Source of the DNA: Metallibacterium scheffleri | GTDB lineage: Bacteria > Pseudomonadota > Gammaproteobacteria > Xanthomonadales > Rhodanobacteraceae | Assembly: GCF_002077135.1 (NCBI RefSeq) | Contig: NZ_LDOS01000002.1 | Location: forward strand, 558,001-622,000 | DNA: 64,000 bases | Direction: 5' to 3' | Part shown: in pieces, positions 9,129-17,889 of the stretch | Layout of the letters: each line of letters opens with the position of its first letter | Numbering within the stretch: the first letter of the stretch is position 1 | Translations under genes and position numbers: made by a program | Notes under the pieces: generated by a model | Told to the model about the DNA's origin: nothing | Databases searched by the model: none | Seen by the model: only the letters and a program-made list of their open reading frames with translations

Positions 9129-9231
9129 GCGGTGTGGTGGTCCGGGGTGGCTGTGCAGCCTACTCGGACAGCGGCCGACAACAAAGACTCCGCGGCGTTG
9201 CGTGCGCGGACGGGCAAGGTACAGGTGCGGC

Positions 9232-10152
9232 TCAGGGCGTGGCTGCTGGCAGTTTCCGCACCGGCAGCGGCACGTTGCATACATCGATCCTGCCAGCCTG
9301 GCGCACGAACCATGGATTGCTGCGATCGCGCCGCGCCGCGACCAGCGCGGCGAAGCTGGGCGTGGCGGTGCGCAAGGCCTGCAGCCGCGGGCGTTCGGCA
9401 GCGGGCAGGGTACTGGCGAGGCGCACGCTGAGGATGCGCGTGCGCTGCGCGGCATCGCGATAAAAACCCAGTGGCCCATGCCCGCGCGGCAGTTCCGCAA
9501 GCAGGTCCATGCCCTGCACCACGCGCCCGACCAGGGCGATGTTGCGATCGAGCTGGCGCGGCGCCTGGCCGATCACCGCGTAGAGCTCGGCACCGTTGCC
9601 GGTATCCGGCGGATTGTCGCGGCCCACGCCGACCATGCCGTAACAGTGCAGCAGCCAGGCGTGCTGTGTGCGCGGGTTCTCGCCTACCGGGAAGCCGTCC
9701 ACGAACCCGACCTCGGGCGCGTACACGTCGCCATCGGGCAGGCGCGTGAAGTCGAGCCCGCGGGCGCTACGCTCGTATTCGGCCGGCAGCGCGCGCGGCA
9801 GGCCGGCAGGCAGCGCGCGCTGCCGTGGCGTGCCGGCGTCGGGATCGCCCCACTGCGTGACGAAATCGTCCTGCACGCGGGTGATGGCCAGGCCATCCCA
9901 GTAGTGCGCGCGCGCCAGCATCTCGATGTTGGCCACGTGCGCCGGCGCGAACCGCGGCGCCAGCTCGATCACCACGCGGCCCTGCGGCAACCGCATCACC
10001 AGCAGGCGCGCCGGGTTCAAGTTGCGCCATGCCGAGGCCGGCGCATCCGCCAGGATCCGCGCCATGCCGCGCGGGGCGGGCGCTGCCTGCGCGCAGGTCG
10101 GCGCGGTCAGGGTCATCGACAACGCGATCAGCAAGAACAGGCTGCGGTGCAT
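9232..10152 (-). CDS. periplasmic cyclophilin-type peptidyl-prolyl isomerase
   Basis: 306-residue exported cyclophilin that would catalyse proline cis-trans isomerisation during folding of periplasmic or outer-membrane proteins. The signal peptide runs over the first 23 residues ([19 protein letters not shown]). [20 protein letters not shown] and [20 protein letters not shown] match the cyclophilin core, and [18 protein letters not shown] is the conserved late strand and helix. A long insertion of about 70 residues after the QWGD segment and a C-terminal extension make it larger than PpiA/PpiB. The start at 10152 gives the signal peptide. It is 59 bp downstream of the phosphoesterase gene, possibly cotranscribed. 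Confidence 0.85.
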   Translation of the reverse strand: MHRSLFLLIALSMTLTAPTCAQAAPAPRGMARILADAPASAWRNLNPARLLVMRLPQGRVVIELAPRFAPAHVANIEMLARAHYWDGLAITRVQDDFVTQWGDPDAGTPRQRALPAGLPRALPAEYERSARGLDFTRLPDGDVYAPEVGFVDGFPVGENPRTQHAWLLHCYGMVGVGRDNPPDTGNGAELYAVIGQAPRQLDRNIALVGRVVQGMDLLAELPRGHGPLGFYRDAAQRTRILSVRLASTLPAAERPRLQALRTATPSFAALVAARRDRSNPWFVRQAGRIDVCNVPLPVRKLPAATP

Positions 10153-10211
10153 GGCGCGGGCTCCGGAGGCGTGCGGGTGGCGCAGCGTAGCCCATCCGCC
10201 GCGCACGGCAT

Positions 10212-11321
10212 TCAGCGTGGCGCGGCGGTGAATACGTCGCGGCCGAAGGGTTTCACCTGCGCGCCCGCGGCGTAGCCCAGGTGCGACAGACCGAAGAAAT
10301 CCTCGACCGTGCGCAGGAATCCGTAGTGGTTGTACGGCACGTTGGAGACCGTGCCCGGCTTGATGAAGGGCGAGATCGCCACCGCGCCGATGCGGCCGCC
10401 GCCGGGACCGAACTTGCCGGGTTGCGGGCCGCCGGGCTGGGGCTGCTCGCCGCAGCACGATTTGCCGGTGGTGCCTTCATCGAAGGTGATCAGCAGCAGG
10501 CCATTCTTCTTGAATGCGGGCGCGGCGGTGATGATCGGCACCCACTTCCGCAACCAGGCGTTGGCCGAGATCAGGCCACCCGGCTGGCCGTTGGCGCAGG
10601 GCGCATCGTGGCCGTCGTCGCACAGGTCGGGGATGATGAAGTTGTAGTTGGGCGTGGTGGCGATGCTGGCCAGATCGTGTTGCAGCCGATCGAGATTGAC
10701 CACGTGCGCGTCGCAGCGCGCCGGGTTGTCGACGATGCGCGCGAAATACACGAACGGATTGTGCTTGGCGGCGTACTGGTCCTTGGCGGTGGCCAGCTCG
10801 GTCCAGTCCTTGGCGCCCAGCGGCACGTGCCCGCAGGTGGCAGCCTCGCGCGCCGGATCCTTGCCCATGTCCTGGAAATAACCCTTCCAGGTGAGGTGTG
10901 CGGCTTCGAGTTGATCGGGCAGCGATGGCACCCACGCCGGATACACGCAACCGGTACCCAGCGCCTGGCCGTGCGGACCCTGCGTGCCCGGCAGCACTGG
11001 CACGTACTTGTGGCAATCGTGTTGCGTGTCGGGATTGGGCGCCTGGCCGCTGACCAGGGCGATGTAATTGTCCAGACTGTCGTGGCCGGTGGCGTAGTAG
11101 TGCGTCAACAGGGCGCCCTCGGCGGGCAAGGTGTGCGCCAGATAGGGCGCCAGCGACTGCGCGCCGAACGCCACTTGATACGGTTCGTTCTCCAGCACGA
11201 TCACGAACACATGGCGCACCGGGGCCGCGGCCCTTGCTTGCGCGACGACCGGCAGCAGCGCGGCGCACGAGGAAATCAGCAGCGCGGCGAGCGCGGCAAA
11301 GGACAAGCGGCGAGTCTTCAT
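10212..11321 (-). CDS. secreted phosphoesterase (acid phosphatase / phospholipase C-like)
   Basis: 369-residue exported member of the PF04185 phosphoesterase family (AcpA/phospholipase C-like). The signal peptide is MKTRRLSF followed by a hydrophobic stretch and ending around AQARA. Family motifs are VFVIVLENEPY, HDSLDNYIALVSGQAPNPDT and LLITFDEGTTGKSCCGEQP (the metal-binding FDEG). Many cysteines suggest disulfides in the periplasm or outside the cell. Phosphate scavenging is the likely role; whether it prefers phosphomonoesters or phospholipids cannot be told from sequence. The start at 11321 was chosen for the signal peptide. Confidence 0.87.
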   Translation of the reverse strand: MKTRRLSFAALAALLISSCAALLPVVAQARAAAPVRHVFVIVLENEPYQVAFGAQSLAPYLAHTLPAEGALLTHYYATGHDSLDNYIALVSGQAPNPDTQHDCHKYVPVLPGTQGPHGQALGTGCVYPAWVPSLPDQLEAAHLTWKGYFQDMGKDPAREAATCGHVPLGAKDWTELATAKDQYAAKHNPFVYFARIVDNPARCDAHVVNLDRLQHDLASIATTPNYNFIIPDLCDDGHDAPCANGQPGGLISANAWLRKWVPIITAAPAFKKNGLLLITFDEGTTGKSCCGEQPQPGGPQPGKFGPGGGRIGAVAISPFIKPGTVSNVPYNHYGFLRTVEDFFGLSHLGYAAGAQVKPFGRDVFTAAPR

Positions 11322-11393
11322 GGATGTTCCCGAGGCGGAAGGACAGGGTGCGATTCTGGCTTTGCTATGTGACAGGCAGGCGCGGCAAAGATT

Positions 11394-11414
11394 CCATACG
11401 CCATACGCCATACG
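11394..11414 (+). repeat. three tandem copies of CCATACG
   Basis: CCATACG is repeated three times without mismatch and is followed by a partial fourth copy, CATT. It lies upstream of the phosphoesterase gene, about 75 bp before its start codon, and could be a slippage-prone site. Confidence 0.8.
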
Positions 11415-11610
11415 CATTGGCGTGGCGCTGGCGTGCAGAACAGAAAGTGTTCCTGGAGCGGAATGAAGAAGTAGCGTGTGAGTCGGGACTTGGTGGTCAG
11501 GGGGCGACTCGAGGATCAGCCCCGATTGCTCACTGACGGCGAGCACTGTGACCGAAGCCAGCTTCCGGCCCGAAGGAGACGTTGCAACTGCATGGGCCGA
11601 GTGACACAGT

Positions 11611-11673
11611 GCGACCCCTTCCGGACAGTCGCTGAGCGAATTTCATGGGAAGAGAGCAGACATTGCCGTGAGG
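11611..11673 (+). repeat. uninterrupted copy of the dispersed element hit by the IS
   Basis: This 63-bp block shares roughly 80% identity with the reverse complement of 17897-17953 and then with bases next to 16369. It contains CCCCTTCCGGACA, GAATTTCA and CATTGCCGTGAGG. In the other copy the insertion sequence splits CATTGCC from GTGAGG exactly, so this copy shows the empty target. Confidence 0.75.
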
Positions 11674-11865
11674 GTTCGGCGCTTGGCGCTGCTGGCGCTT
11701 GAGCTGCAGTCGGTTGGCTTGGCTCCAGCCTCGCAGTGCTTTGTCCACGGCTTTCATCCCTGACCGATTATTAAATCGGCAGCAACAGCATGAAAGCTCA
11801 AATCGCCGACTAACCAACGCGTGGGGTTAATCGGAAGTCTCCTGAGGAGATGTTAGGATCGCGCA

Positions 11866-12411
11866 ATGGGGGGAGTGAAGCATCAGATAACCATCGGACG
11901 CACCCGCGAGGTGCGCGGGCCTGACGCTCTGGAACAGGGCTTTGCGGGCATGGTCATCGCGGTCGCGATGGTGATCGCCGTGTGGTTCGGCATCCAGCTG
12001 GCCCAGATGACGCAGACTCTCGATGCAGTCTCCGTCGCCAGCGGCCCGCAAATCAACGCAGTCATCTACCACGCGGTGCACGGTCGATGGCCGTCGTCGC
12101 GAAACCGCGACATCGTCGCCGCCGATAGCAACGGCAATTATGTCGAGCATCTGGCACTGGGCGAAGGCGGAGTCATCACCGCAGAACTGAGGCTTGGCCC
12201 GGCACTAGGGGTCCTGACCGGTCGTGGCGCCCGCTTGCCAAGCAGCATCCACGGGTTCCTGTCGTTCCGGCCCGAGCTGCTCGGATCGAAGGACGCACCA
12301 AGCATTTCGTTCCTGTGTGGCTACGCGAAGCCGGTCGCCGGAGCGATCGAGACCACCACCGCGAACCGCACCACACTTCCCAAAAAATATCTCCCACCCT
12401 TTTGCCGGTGA
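11866..12411 (+). CDS. pilin-like protein without a prepilin cleavage motif
   Basis: 181-residue membrane-anchored protein of unknown function. One transmembrane helix (AGMVIAVAMVIAVWFGIQLA, about 28-47) precedes a globular domain. Its C-terminus, FLCGYAKP then NRTTLPKKYLPPFCR, mirrors that of the true prepilin two genes downstream (WACGDAEA then [15 protein letters not shown]). This includes the two cysteines that would form a pilin disulfide loop. There is no Gly-Phe-Thr prepilin peptidase site, so it may be a permanently membrane-anchored pilin relative. It is followed after 6 bp by the GspF-like gene, suggesting an operon. The homology is inferred from the C-terminal pattern. Confidence 0.65.
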   Translation: MGGVKHQITIGRTREVRGPDALEQGFAGMVIAVAMVIAVWFGIQLAQMTQTLDAVSVASGPQINAVIYHAVHGRWPSSRNRDIVAADSNGNYVEHLALGEGGVITAELRLGPALGVLTGRGARLPSSIHGFLSFRPELLGSKDAPSISFLCGYAKPVAGAIETTTANRTTLPKKYLPPFCR

Positions 12412-12417
12412 CCACGA

Positions 12418-13386
12418 ATGGATGCATTGAAGCTCGATGACCCACGGGATTTCGTCACGCGCCAGTACGCGAACCTCGTCGCCAATGGCCTGAACGAGGA
12501 ATCGGCGCGGGCGCGGTTGCGCGAGGTTCTTGGCGCGGCGGCCGTGGAGCTTCTCGACAGCAACGGCGCGGACGCCGGCGCGACGCGCCCGGCCGATGCA
12601 GGCGTTGCCCATCGACTGGTCGATGCCGCGAGCCGTTTGGGGGGAAGCGCGGCCGACGCGCAAGCCGCGCTCATCCACTCGCTCGCAGAGGCCAGGCTGT
12701 TCGCGCTCGACTGGTGGCGGCCGGTCCGAACATTCCTGCTCTACATCCTGTTCCTGCTGGGGTTGGCCGTGGTGATCGCGATCATCTACGCGATCTTTGT
12801 GCTGCCGGCCTTCAGCCACCTCGACCAAGCGATGGGCGTGCGCGGCGGCGCTGCGGGCTGGATCAGGGCCAAAGGCGCGTTCCGCTTGTTTGCACCACTG
12901 GTAGTGATGGCGTTCGCGTTCGCCTTCCTCACAACACGGTGGTTTCGCATGCGGCAGCGCATCGCGAGGCTCGAACCGCTCGCCAGCCAGTCTCGCTTCG
13001 GATGGCTACATGGCCGGAGCGAAGCCGCGTTTCAGACCCTCAGGTGTCTTGAATTTGCAGCTGCGCTCAAGGCCGCAGGCGTGGCGGATGCGTTGGTGCT
13101 CGAGCCAGCTTTGCAAGTGGCCGGTTGGCATGCAAAGGAGACGCGCCAGGCTGCGGGGGACCGGCTGGAAGAAAAGCTCGGACAGGCCGAACGCCTTGGC
13201 ACGTTCGGTGCGGAACTCGAATGGCAGCGTCGCCTGCACTGGTCCACGACCCAGGCGCAACTCGAATTGTCGCGCGACCGGTTGATCCTATTCTCGCGAG
13301 TGCTGTTCTACATCCTGATCGGCATCATGGTCACGGTGCTATACATCCCGATCTTTTCGGTCGCCAGCATGTTTGGAGTGCATTGA
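12418..13386 (+). CDS. GspF/PilC-like inner-membrane protein
   Basis: 322-residue membrane protein with three clear hydrophobic segments at about 104-130, 158-174 and 296-318. The last one ([18 protein letters not shown]) matches the final helix of PilC/GspF platform proteins, which anchor pilus assembly and contact the ATPase. The cytoplasmic N-terminus is only about 100 residues and the duplicated T2SF domain is not obvious, so this is a diverged or reduced member. It sits 2 bp before a prepilin gene and 6 bp after a pilin-like gene. No pilus ATPase is encoded nearby, so one would have to be supplied from elsewhere. Confidence 0.6.
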   Translation: MDALKLDDPRDFVTRQYANLVANGLNEESARARLREVLGAAAVELLDSNGADAGATRPADAGVAHRLVDAASRLGGSAADAQAALIHSLAEARLFALDWWRPVRTFLLYILFLLGLAVVIAIIYAIFVLPAFSHLDQAMGVRGGAAGWIRAKGAFRLFAPLVVMAFAFAFLTTRWFRMRQRIARLEPLASQSRFGWLHGRSEAAFQTLRCLEFAAALKAAGVADALVLEPALQVAGWHAKETRQAAGDRLEEKLGQAERLGTFGAELEWQRRLHWSTTQAQLELSRDRLILFSRVLFYILIGIMVTVLYIPIFSVASMFGVH

Positions 13387-13388
13387 CG

Positions 13389-13874
13389 ATGACACGCAAA
13401 CGCGGATTTACGCTTATTGAACTGATGATCGTCGTCGCCATCATCGGTATCCTCGCGGCCATCGCGATTCCGGCCTATCAGAACTACATCATTCGCGCGC
13501 AGACCACGGAAGCCTTTTCACTGGCGTCGTTTGTGAAGCCGAAAATCGTCGAATACTACCGTCAGTTCGGCCATTTCCCCGCAGACAACCGGGCGGCGGG
13601 CGTGCCACCGGCGGGATCCATCATTGGCATCTACGTCGGCGCGGTGAACGTTGATCACGGCGCCATCAACGTCAGGTTTCGCGACAAGGACATCAACATC
13701 GCCTTGCAGGGCCAGGTGTTGAGCCTGCGACCGCTGGTCGTCAAGGGCAGCCCGCAGAGCCCGATGGCATGGGCCTGCGGCGACGCCGAGGCACCCTCCG
13801 GGATGGCGCCAATCGGCAAGAACCGTACAACCCTCAAGCTGATGTACTTGCCCTCGAGCTGCCGCAATCCGTGA
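13389..13874 (+). CDS. type IV prepilin (PilA/minor-pilin-like)
   Basis: 161-residue prepilin. The leader MTRKRG precedes [20 protein letters not shown], with Gly-1, Phe+1 and Glu+5 all in place for prepilin peptidase cleavage and methylation. Two cysteines near the C-terminus (ACGDAEA and LPSSCR) would form the usual disulfide loop. The ATG at 13389 comes directly after the GspF-like stop codon. Length and the simple globular domain fit a major or minor pilin. It probably assembles with a chromosomally encoded type IV pilus or a pseudopilus. The operon with the two preceding genes is inferred from spacing. Confidence 0.88.
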   Translation: MTRKRGFTLIELMIVVAIIGILAAIAIPAYQNYIIRAQTTEAFSLASFVKPKIVEYYRQFGHFPADNRAAGVPPAGSIIGIYVGAVNVDHGAINVRFRDKDINIALQGQVLSLRPLVVKGSPQSPMAWACGDAEAPSGMAPIGKNRTTLKLMYLPSSCRNP

Positions 13875-14032
13875 GCGAAAAACGGGACGAGGGACGTCAC
13901 GCGGACGCCGGAACGGTGTGAGGGACAATTTCCTGCCGATGACTTTGGCGAATGGCGGCGTGGGCGCCAAAACCGGGGTCACCATTTCGCTGCCCCGGTC
14001 AGCAGGCACGCAAAAACTCGTCTCCGATTTGC

Positions 14033-14144
14033 GTCGGAGAGAACGTCCAAGATCTGCTCGGACACAGGGATGTCGCCACGACCCAAATATACCCACGTCC
14101 TCAATCGCAACGCCAGCGGGGTCCTGTGTCCATTAGATCGATGA
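14033..14144 (+). pseudogene. C-terminal remnant of an integron-type tyrosine recombinase (IntI)
   Basis: Codons from 14033 read GENVQDLLGHRDVATTQIY, and after a 2-bp loss near 14090 the next frame reads THVLNRNASGVLCPLDR and then a stop at 14142-14144. Joined, this is the C-terminal box of integron integrases, around the HxxR region neighbour and the catalytic Tyr (VQDLLGH...IYTHVL...GV.SPLD). No upstream catalytic domain was found in the 160 bp back to the prepilin gene. The gene is therefore decayed. It points toward the LprI-N-like gene on the same strand. Confidence 0.7.
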
Positions 14145-14360
14145 ATGCCTGGCGCTATGAACTCCACTGGAGCAGCGATCGGCCATGCCAGGGGCTCGCG
14201 CCGGCAGGCCCCCAAGGCACCAGTGCTACTGGTCCGGCCGAAGCGGATCGGCGCCGGCCGACCCAGAGCGGACGGTGGCACCCAGTGCCTAGTGCTGCTC
14301 AAAAGTGAGGGACGTCGGAGAGATAATCTCCACGCGTTGGGCGCATTAACGAGATCTGAC

Positions 14361-15710
14361 ATGAGTTCTCAAAAACGACGCGTCCGTTGGAGCTTGTTGG
14401 CAATTGCCGCGTTTCTGGTGTATCCAGTCTCCGCGGCTGGCGTCGACTGCAGTCGGACGCACGATCCCGTTGCGCGAACGATCTGCGCGAATCCAAAGAT
14501 TTCGGCATTGGACTCGCAACTCTCAGTGGCTTACGCAGCCGCCCTGGTGAGGGACTCGTCGCATGCAAACGACTTGAAGCTGGACGAGATCAACTGGCTC
14601 GGCGAGCGCAATCAGGAAATGTGGGAGCTGCTTGCGAGCCAGCGTGAATTTCCATTACTCCCGAACGGTCTTGAAGCGACACTCGCAAAATTCTACCAGT
14701 TGCGCATTGCGTTCTTGCACGACATCGACAACGCTGCTGTCACGCGCGGCATGCCCATAGCCCAGAGGGTGCTCCACGCTGCCGCAACCTTGCCGGCACG
14801 CGCAACCGACCCGCTCAAAGCATTGGAAGCGGCCGGCCTCGTAGTCCTGCCAGAGGAGGCGCAGTCCGCATCGAGCCCGGAACGGGCTATCGCTACGCTT
14901 GCGGCACCACCGGATGCGGCGTTGCAAGCCGCGCTGGACCGTTTCCGTCCATATCCAGGTACGGTCGTCTATCTTCCTTCGGTGGGACTCGGTGGCGCGT
15001 TCTATATTGAGGGTACTGCCTACTGTCAGTACTGGGTGGTATTCGAAAAGCAGGGCAACGCGACGGTTCCCGTAAGTGGCCCCGCTGGCGGCCTCTTGGG
15101 GGGCTGCATTCGCGACGGTGGTTCTACCGGATACCTGGCCCTGATCCACGGTCACCCAGTCGCACTCGACGTGACCAATGACACATCATTCCCAAACATC
15201 ACGGATTTCCAATGGCAACGTTGGCTGGGCGGGAGCACGTGGGGGCCCGCCAGGCGCATACGCTTCCGGTACGACTACAGTCTGAAATCATCCAGCGAGA
15301 ACTTCTGCTCCAAGACATCGCCGGCATGTACGTTAATCGAAGGCGTTGCACTGGGCACAGCGCAGCGTTACATGCGCGACGCGTTGGCGCTCGCAAATCC
15401 TGCCGGTGAAACCGGAGCCCAAAAAGCACGCTTCAGGCAACTGCTACAACTAGCACCGCATCGCAAAGAGTGGGGATACTGCTGGTATCCGTTGTGGTTC
15501 CCAACACGATTGAAAGGAAAGCTTACGATCGGCGGCATCACCCAATCGCACATTGGGTGTCACCCAGTAAGTTCCCTAGACGTCGCATTTTGGGGAACCC
15601 GAAACCATGGGACTCAGTGGTGGCATGCCGATAGCACCATTGATGTCGACCGTGGGAAATTGCTGCTCGCGGCTCTCATGCCGCCCTTCAATCGACCTAA
15701 TTCGCCCTGA
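14361..15710 (+). CDS. secreted protein with N-terminal LprI-like (DUF1311) segment
   Basis: 449-residue exported protein. The signal peptide is residues 1-26 (SLLAIAAFLVYPVSAA). Next comes DCSRTHDPVARTICANPKIS (29-48), the short Cys-containing module of LprI/DUF1311 proteins, followed by LDSQLSVAYAAAL. The rest has six or more cysteines and no domain I recognise. LprI of mycobacteria inhibits lysozyme, but the module is widespread and function cannot be assigned from it. The ATG at 14361 is used because it begins the signal peptide. The gene follows the integrase remnant and may be accessory cargo of the island. Confidence 0.68.
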   Translation: MSSQKRRVRWSLLAIAAFLVYPVSAAGVDCSRTHDPVARTICANPKISALDSQLSVAYAAALVRDSSHANDLKLDEINWLGERNQEMWELLASQREFPLLPNGLEATLAKFYQLRIAFLHDIDNAAVTRGMPIAQRVLHAAATLPARATDPLKALEAAGLVVLPEEAQSASSPERAIATLAAPPDAALQAALDRFRPYPGTVVYLPSVGLGGAFYIEGTAYCQYWVVFEKQGNATVPVSGPAGGLLGGCIRDGGSTGYLALIHGHPVALDVTNDTSFPNITDFQWQRWLGGSTWGPARRIRFRYDYSLKSSSENFCSKTSPACTLIEGVALGTAQRYMRDALALANPAGETGAQKARFRQLLQLAPHRKEWGYCWYPLWFPTRLKGKLTIGGITQSHIGCHPVSSLDVAFWGTRNHGTQWWHADSTIDVDRGKLLLAALMPPFNRPNSP

Positions 15711-15982
15711 TCCTCACGGCCTTGGGCCCGTTGCAAGGATCGGCCACACTGGCGTCAAGGCGGTCTGAGTGGCACAGTGCGACCCAAAGCCGTCATTCTT
15801 CATCCTTGGCCGAACCAGCATTTTGACGTCAAACACCCAAGGTGGGAGCCGAGTGCGTGAATTGCGCTTGCTCGGATCTGTGCAGGGGGTACGGAGCAAT
15901 CCGTATCCCTACTGCGAACGGCTGGCTGAGGATCAGCGCTAATCAGGACTTTCTATCGAAGCATAACTAGGACGGAAACATC
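15711..15982. other. spacer with words shared with the island's left edge
   Basis: No gene is seen in these 272 bp. GTGGCACAGTGCGACCC near 15769 and GAGGATCAGCGCTAATC near 15932 recur in slightly altered form at 11601-11617 and 11513-11527. This suggests that diverged copies of one element border accessory genes here. Confidence 0.4.
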
Positions 15983-16306
15983 ATGGCAAAGTACTTGTAT
16001 GAAGTTAGCCTCGAACGGGGAAGAGACAACCCGGCATTTTCAGCGTTCTTGAAAAATGCTATGAATCTAAATGGTAAGGCCCCGGATTTTGGTGGTATTA
16101 GTCGTGTATGTTTAGTCAGCCATCACATGGATATCGACACCATCAGATTGCTGTTCGAGGAAGGGCTAAAGAAAAGCAAGAGTGATTTGTCTGTCGAAGA
16201 AATTACAAAAGACTCCCTGGAGTCATTGACAGGCCACCATAGAATTTACACGGATACGATAAAAAATCTATTTTTACCGTACGACTCATACCCCAATATC
16301 AAATGA
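15983..16306 (+). CDS. small low-GC orphan protein, gene-cassette-like
   Basis: 107-residue soluble protein I do not recognise. It is acidic to neutral with no signal peptide or membrane segment; it starts MAKYLYEVSLERGRDN and has a charged helical middle (LLFEEGLKKSKSDLSVEEI). Its codons are AT-rich compared with neighbouring genes, pointing to recent transfer. The stop codon falls directly before a sequence resembling the 3' half of an integron attC site, the usual layout of a promoterless gene cassette. The ATG at 15983 is preceded by AGGACGGAAAC. Confidence 0.65.
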   Translation: MAKYLYEVSLERGRDNPAFSAFLKNAMNLNGKAPDFGGISRVCLVSHHMDIDTIRLLFEEGLKKSKSDLSVEEITKDSLESLTGHHRIYTDTIKNLFLPYDSYPNIK

Positions 16307-16344
16307 CGCGCGCATTGCGAGCCGCTTAAGTTCAGGCGTTAGGT
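16302..16344 (+). other. attC-like 3' half site
   Basis: GCCGCTTAAGTTCAGGCG followed by GTTAGGT (16338-16344) matches the L'-R' end of integron attC sites (GCTTAAC, spacer, GCGTTRRRY) and directly follows the stop codon of a low-GC gene. The complementary 5' half (RYYYAAC plus L'') was not found, so the site is truncated or diverged. A GTCTAAC word (16358-16364) follows 13 bp later. Confidence 0.45.
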
Positions 16345-16372
16345 AGCCGCGCGAAGAGTCTAACCTCACCAT

Positions 16373-16385
16373 AAGAGACTTCCCG
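16373..16385 (+). repeat. IS1111 subterminal inverted repeat, transposase-3' end
   Basis: AAGAGACTTCCCG, an exact inverted match to 17877-17889. It lies 3 bp inside the inferred IS end. Confidence 0.85.
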
Positions 16386-16717
16386 TCAACGCCGCGCGCT
16401 TGAGGTTCTTGCCTTGAGCTTTCGGGCCATGGCTGGTCATCGTGTTGTCCTCTTTGCTGCGTCGTGCGTGTCAGTGCTGCGTGGTGATGCAACGAATGTC
16501 AGACTGCATTTCCATAAACGGTCTTGTTGCGCCGCTGATGCTGGCGCGGACCAGGGTATAAACCGCACCCGGAGACCTCGTTCGTCTTTCGGTATCGTCG
16601 GTGTTCGGGGATCAGCCGAAACACGGGGTGACGTCCGGCAGGTTAGTCAGGTTCTCTCCGGGTCGGTCTGACCGTTGTCGACCACTTCGCGCTGACGTGA
16701 AAGGATGTGCGTTCGTG
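16386..16717 (-). ncRNA. candidate bridge RNA / seekRNA region of the IS
   Basis: IS1111-group elements are known to carry a guide RNA in the long non-coding end downstream of the transposase, where two short loops pair with target and donor DNA. This 332-bp stretch occupies that place. It contains TGAGGTT (about 16401) and AGGTTAG (16640-16646), 7-base words that also occur in the target flank immediately beside the insertion point. Seven-base matches can arise by chance, and I have not folded the RNA. Confidence 0.4.
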
Positions 16718-17815
16718 TCATGCCATGCCGGCGATCCTCACCGCGCGCTTGCCGGCCGGGCGCTGCACCATCGGGTGCTTCAGCCACGCCTCGGCGTCGT
16801 AGGCTTCCTCGCGCGCCAGCATCGCCCACAGTTGCCGCGCGTGTTTGTTCGCAATCGCCACCAGCAGCTTGCCGAACGGCATCCGACACGCCAGTTGGCG
16901 GATCCAGATCTGCTCGGGCGTGGCCCGATCCTGTGCAGTCACCTTGGCGCGCTGCAGGCTGCTGCGCGCGCCCTGGATCAGCAGCGTGCGCAGGTAGGCA
17001 TCGCCGCGGCAACTGATCGTGCCCAGGCGGGTGTGCCCGCCGCTGGAGTGCTGGGTCGGCACCAGGCCGAGCCATGCGGCCAGTTGCCGGCCGTTCTTGA
17101 ACTCCTTGGCCGAGCCGACGCTCGCCACCATCGCATCGGCGGTGAGCGGGCCAATGCCGATCAGCGCGCGCAGCCGCACGCAGCGCTCATCCGCCTTGGC
17201 GTGCGCTTCGATGCGCGCATCGCACGCGGCGATGCGGTCGCGCACCTGCGCCCAGTGCGCGCTGAGATCGCGCAGCAGTTCCTTCAGCTCCGCAGGCAAC
17301 GATGCCGCTGCGTCGAGATCCGCCAAGGCGATGCGCAACGCCCGGTCACCCTGCGCCATCACGATGCCAAACTCGGCCAGCAGACCGCGCAGGCGGTTGC
17401 TGATCTCCAGCCCTTCGGTCTTGTAGCCCTCGCGCACGCGATGCCATGCCAGCCGCGCCTGCTGCTCGACCGACTTGACCGGCACAAAGCGCATGTTGCC
17501 CTGGCGTGCCGCCGTGGCAATCGCCTCGGCGTCGTTGCGGTCGTTCTTCAGTGTGCGGCTCTTGCGGAACGGCGTCACGAACTGCGCCGCCATCAAGCGC
17601 GGCTGCAGACCGACCTCCAAACAGCGCCGCGCCCAATGGTGCGCGCCACTGCATGCCTCCATCGCCACCACGGTGCCGGCCGGCACCTGCGCCAGCCACA
17701 GCGCAAACGCTTCACGCCCGAGATCCTGCCGCCGCTGCACGTGTCCGGCGCCATCCACCGCACATACGGAAAACAGGTTCTTCGCCAAATCCACGCCCAT
17801 GGTTATAGTGCTCAT
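16718..17815 (-). CDS. IS110-family (IS1111 group) transposase
   Basis: 365-residue recombinase. The N-terminal RuvC-like DEDD domain has GVDLAKN (Asp9), AMEACSGAHHWAR (Glu53) and KNDRNDAEAIA (90-100). The C-terminal Tnp domain has LIGIGPLTADAMVASVG and LAAWLGLVPTQHSSGG, with the candidate active serine at 257-258, followed by ISCRGDAYLRTLLIQGARS. The GLVPxQHSSGG...RGDxYLRxLLIxGAR pattern is the IS1111 signature. The frame is intact and full length, so the element may still be active. Family enzymes move DNA with an RNA guide and leave no target duplication. Confidence 0.95.
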   Translation of the reverse strand: MSTITMGVDLAKNLFSVCAVDGAGHVQRRQDLGREAFALWLAQVPAGTVVAMEACSGAHHWARRCLEVGLQPRLMAAQFVTPFRKSRTLKNDRNDAEAIATAARQGNMRFVPVKSVEQQARLAWHRVREGYKTEGLEISNRLRGLLAEFGIVMAQGDRALRIALADLDAAASLPAELKELLRDLSAHWAQVRDRIAACDARIEAHAKADERCVRLRALIGIGPLTADAMVASVGSAKEFKNGRQLAAWLGLVPTQHSSGGHTRLGTISCRGDAYLRTLLIQGARSSLQRAKVTAQDRATPEQIWIRQLACRMPFGKLLVAIANKHARQLWAMLAREEAYDAEAWLKHPMVQRPAGKRAVRIAGMA

Positions 17816-17876
17816 CGAGACTTCCCCTTCTGCTGACGGTTGTAAAAACCATCATGGCCCTCGAGGCCGTTGGAAG

Positions 17877-17889
17877 CGGGAAGTCTCTT
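17877..17889 (+). repeat. IS1111 subterminal inverted repeat, transposase-5' end
   Basis: CGGGAAGTCTCTT, the exact complement of 16373-16385. It lies 7 bp inside the inferred IS end. Confidence 0.85.

Larger units (their letters stand above)
11322..11865. other. repeat-rich intergenic edge of accessory island
   Basis: No credible gene is present in this 544-bp stretch. It contains a 7-bp tandem repeat (11394-11414) and an intact copy of the dispersed element interrupted elsewhere by the insertion sequence (11611-11673). It also carries short words shared with 15760-15950, for example GAGGATCAGC near 11513 and ACACAGTGCGACCC near 11604. It marks the left edge of a region of lower GC and mobile-DNA traces. 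Confidence 0.5.

Noticed and set aside
11478-11817. Small open frames in both strands around the dispersed element
   Set aside because: The related copy at 17897 reads similar peptides only because the DNA element is repeated; there is no start signal or domain, so these are non-coding repeat translations.
12418-13386. Full-length PilC/GspF platform protein
   Set aside because: Only one PilC-like helix end is recognisable and the duplicated cytoplasmic T2SF domain is not evident, so it is reported as GspF-like only.
14335-14341. GTTGGGC before the LprI-like gene as an integron attI core or attC R' end
   Set aside because: It fits GTTRRRY, but this 7-base pattern is expected by chance about once per kilobase per strand and no L' box accompanies it.
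16358-16364. GTCTAAC as the 5' core of a second attC
   Set aside because: It fits RYYYAAC, but no matching GTTRRRY with complementary arms follows within a normal attC length, and the IS begins 6 bp later.
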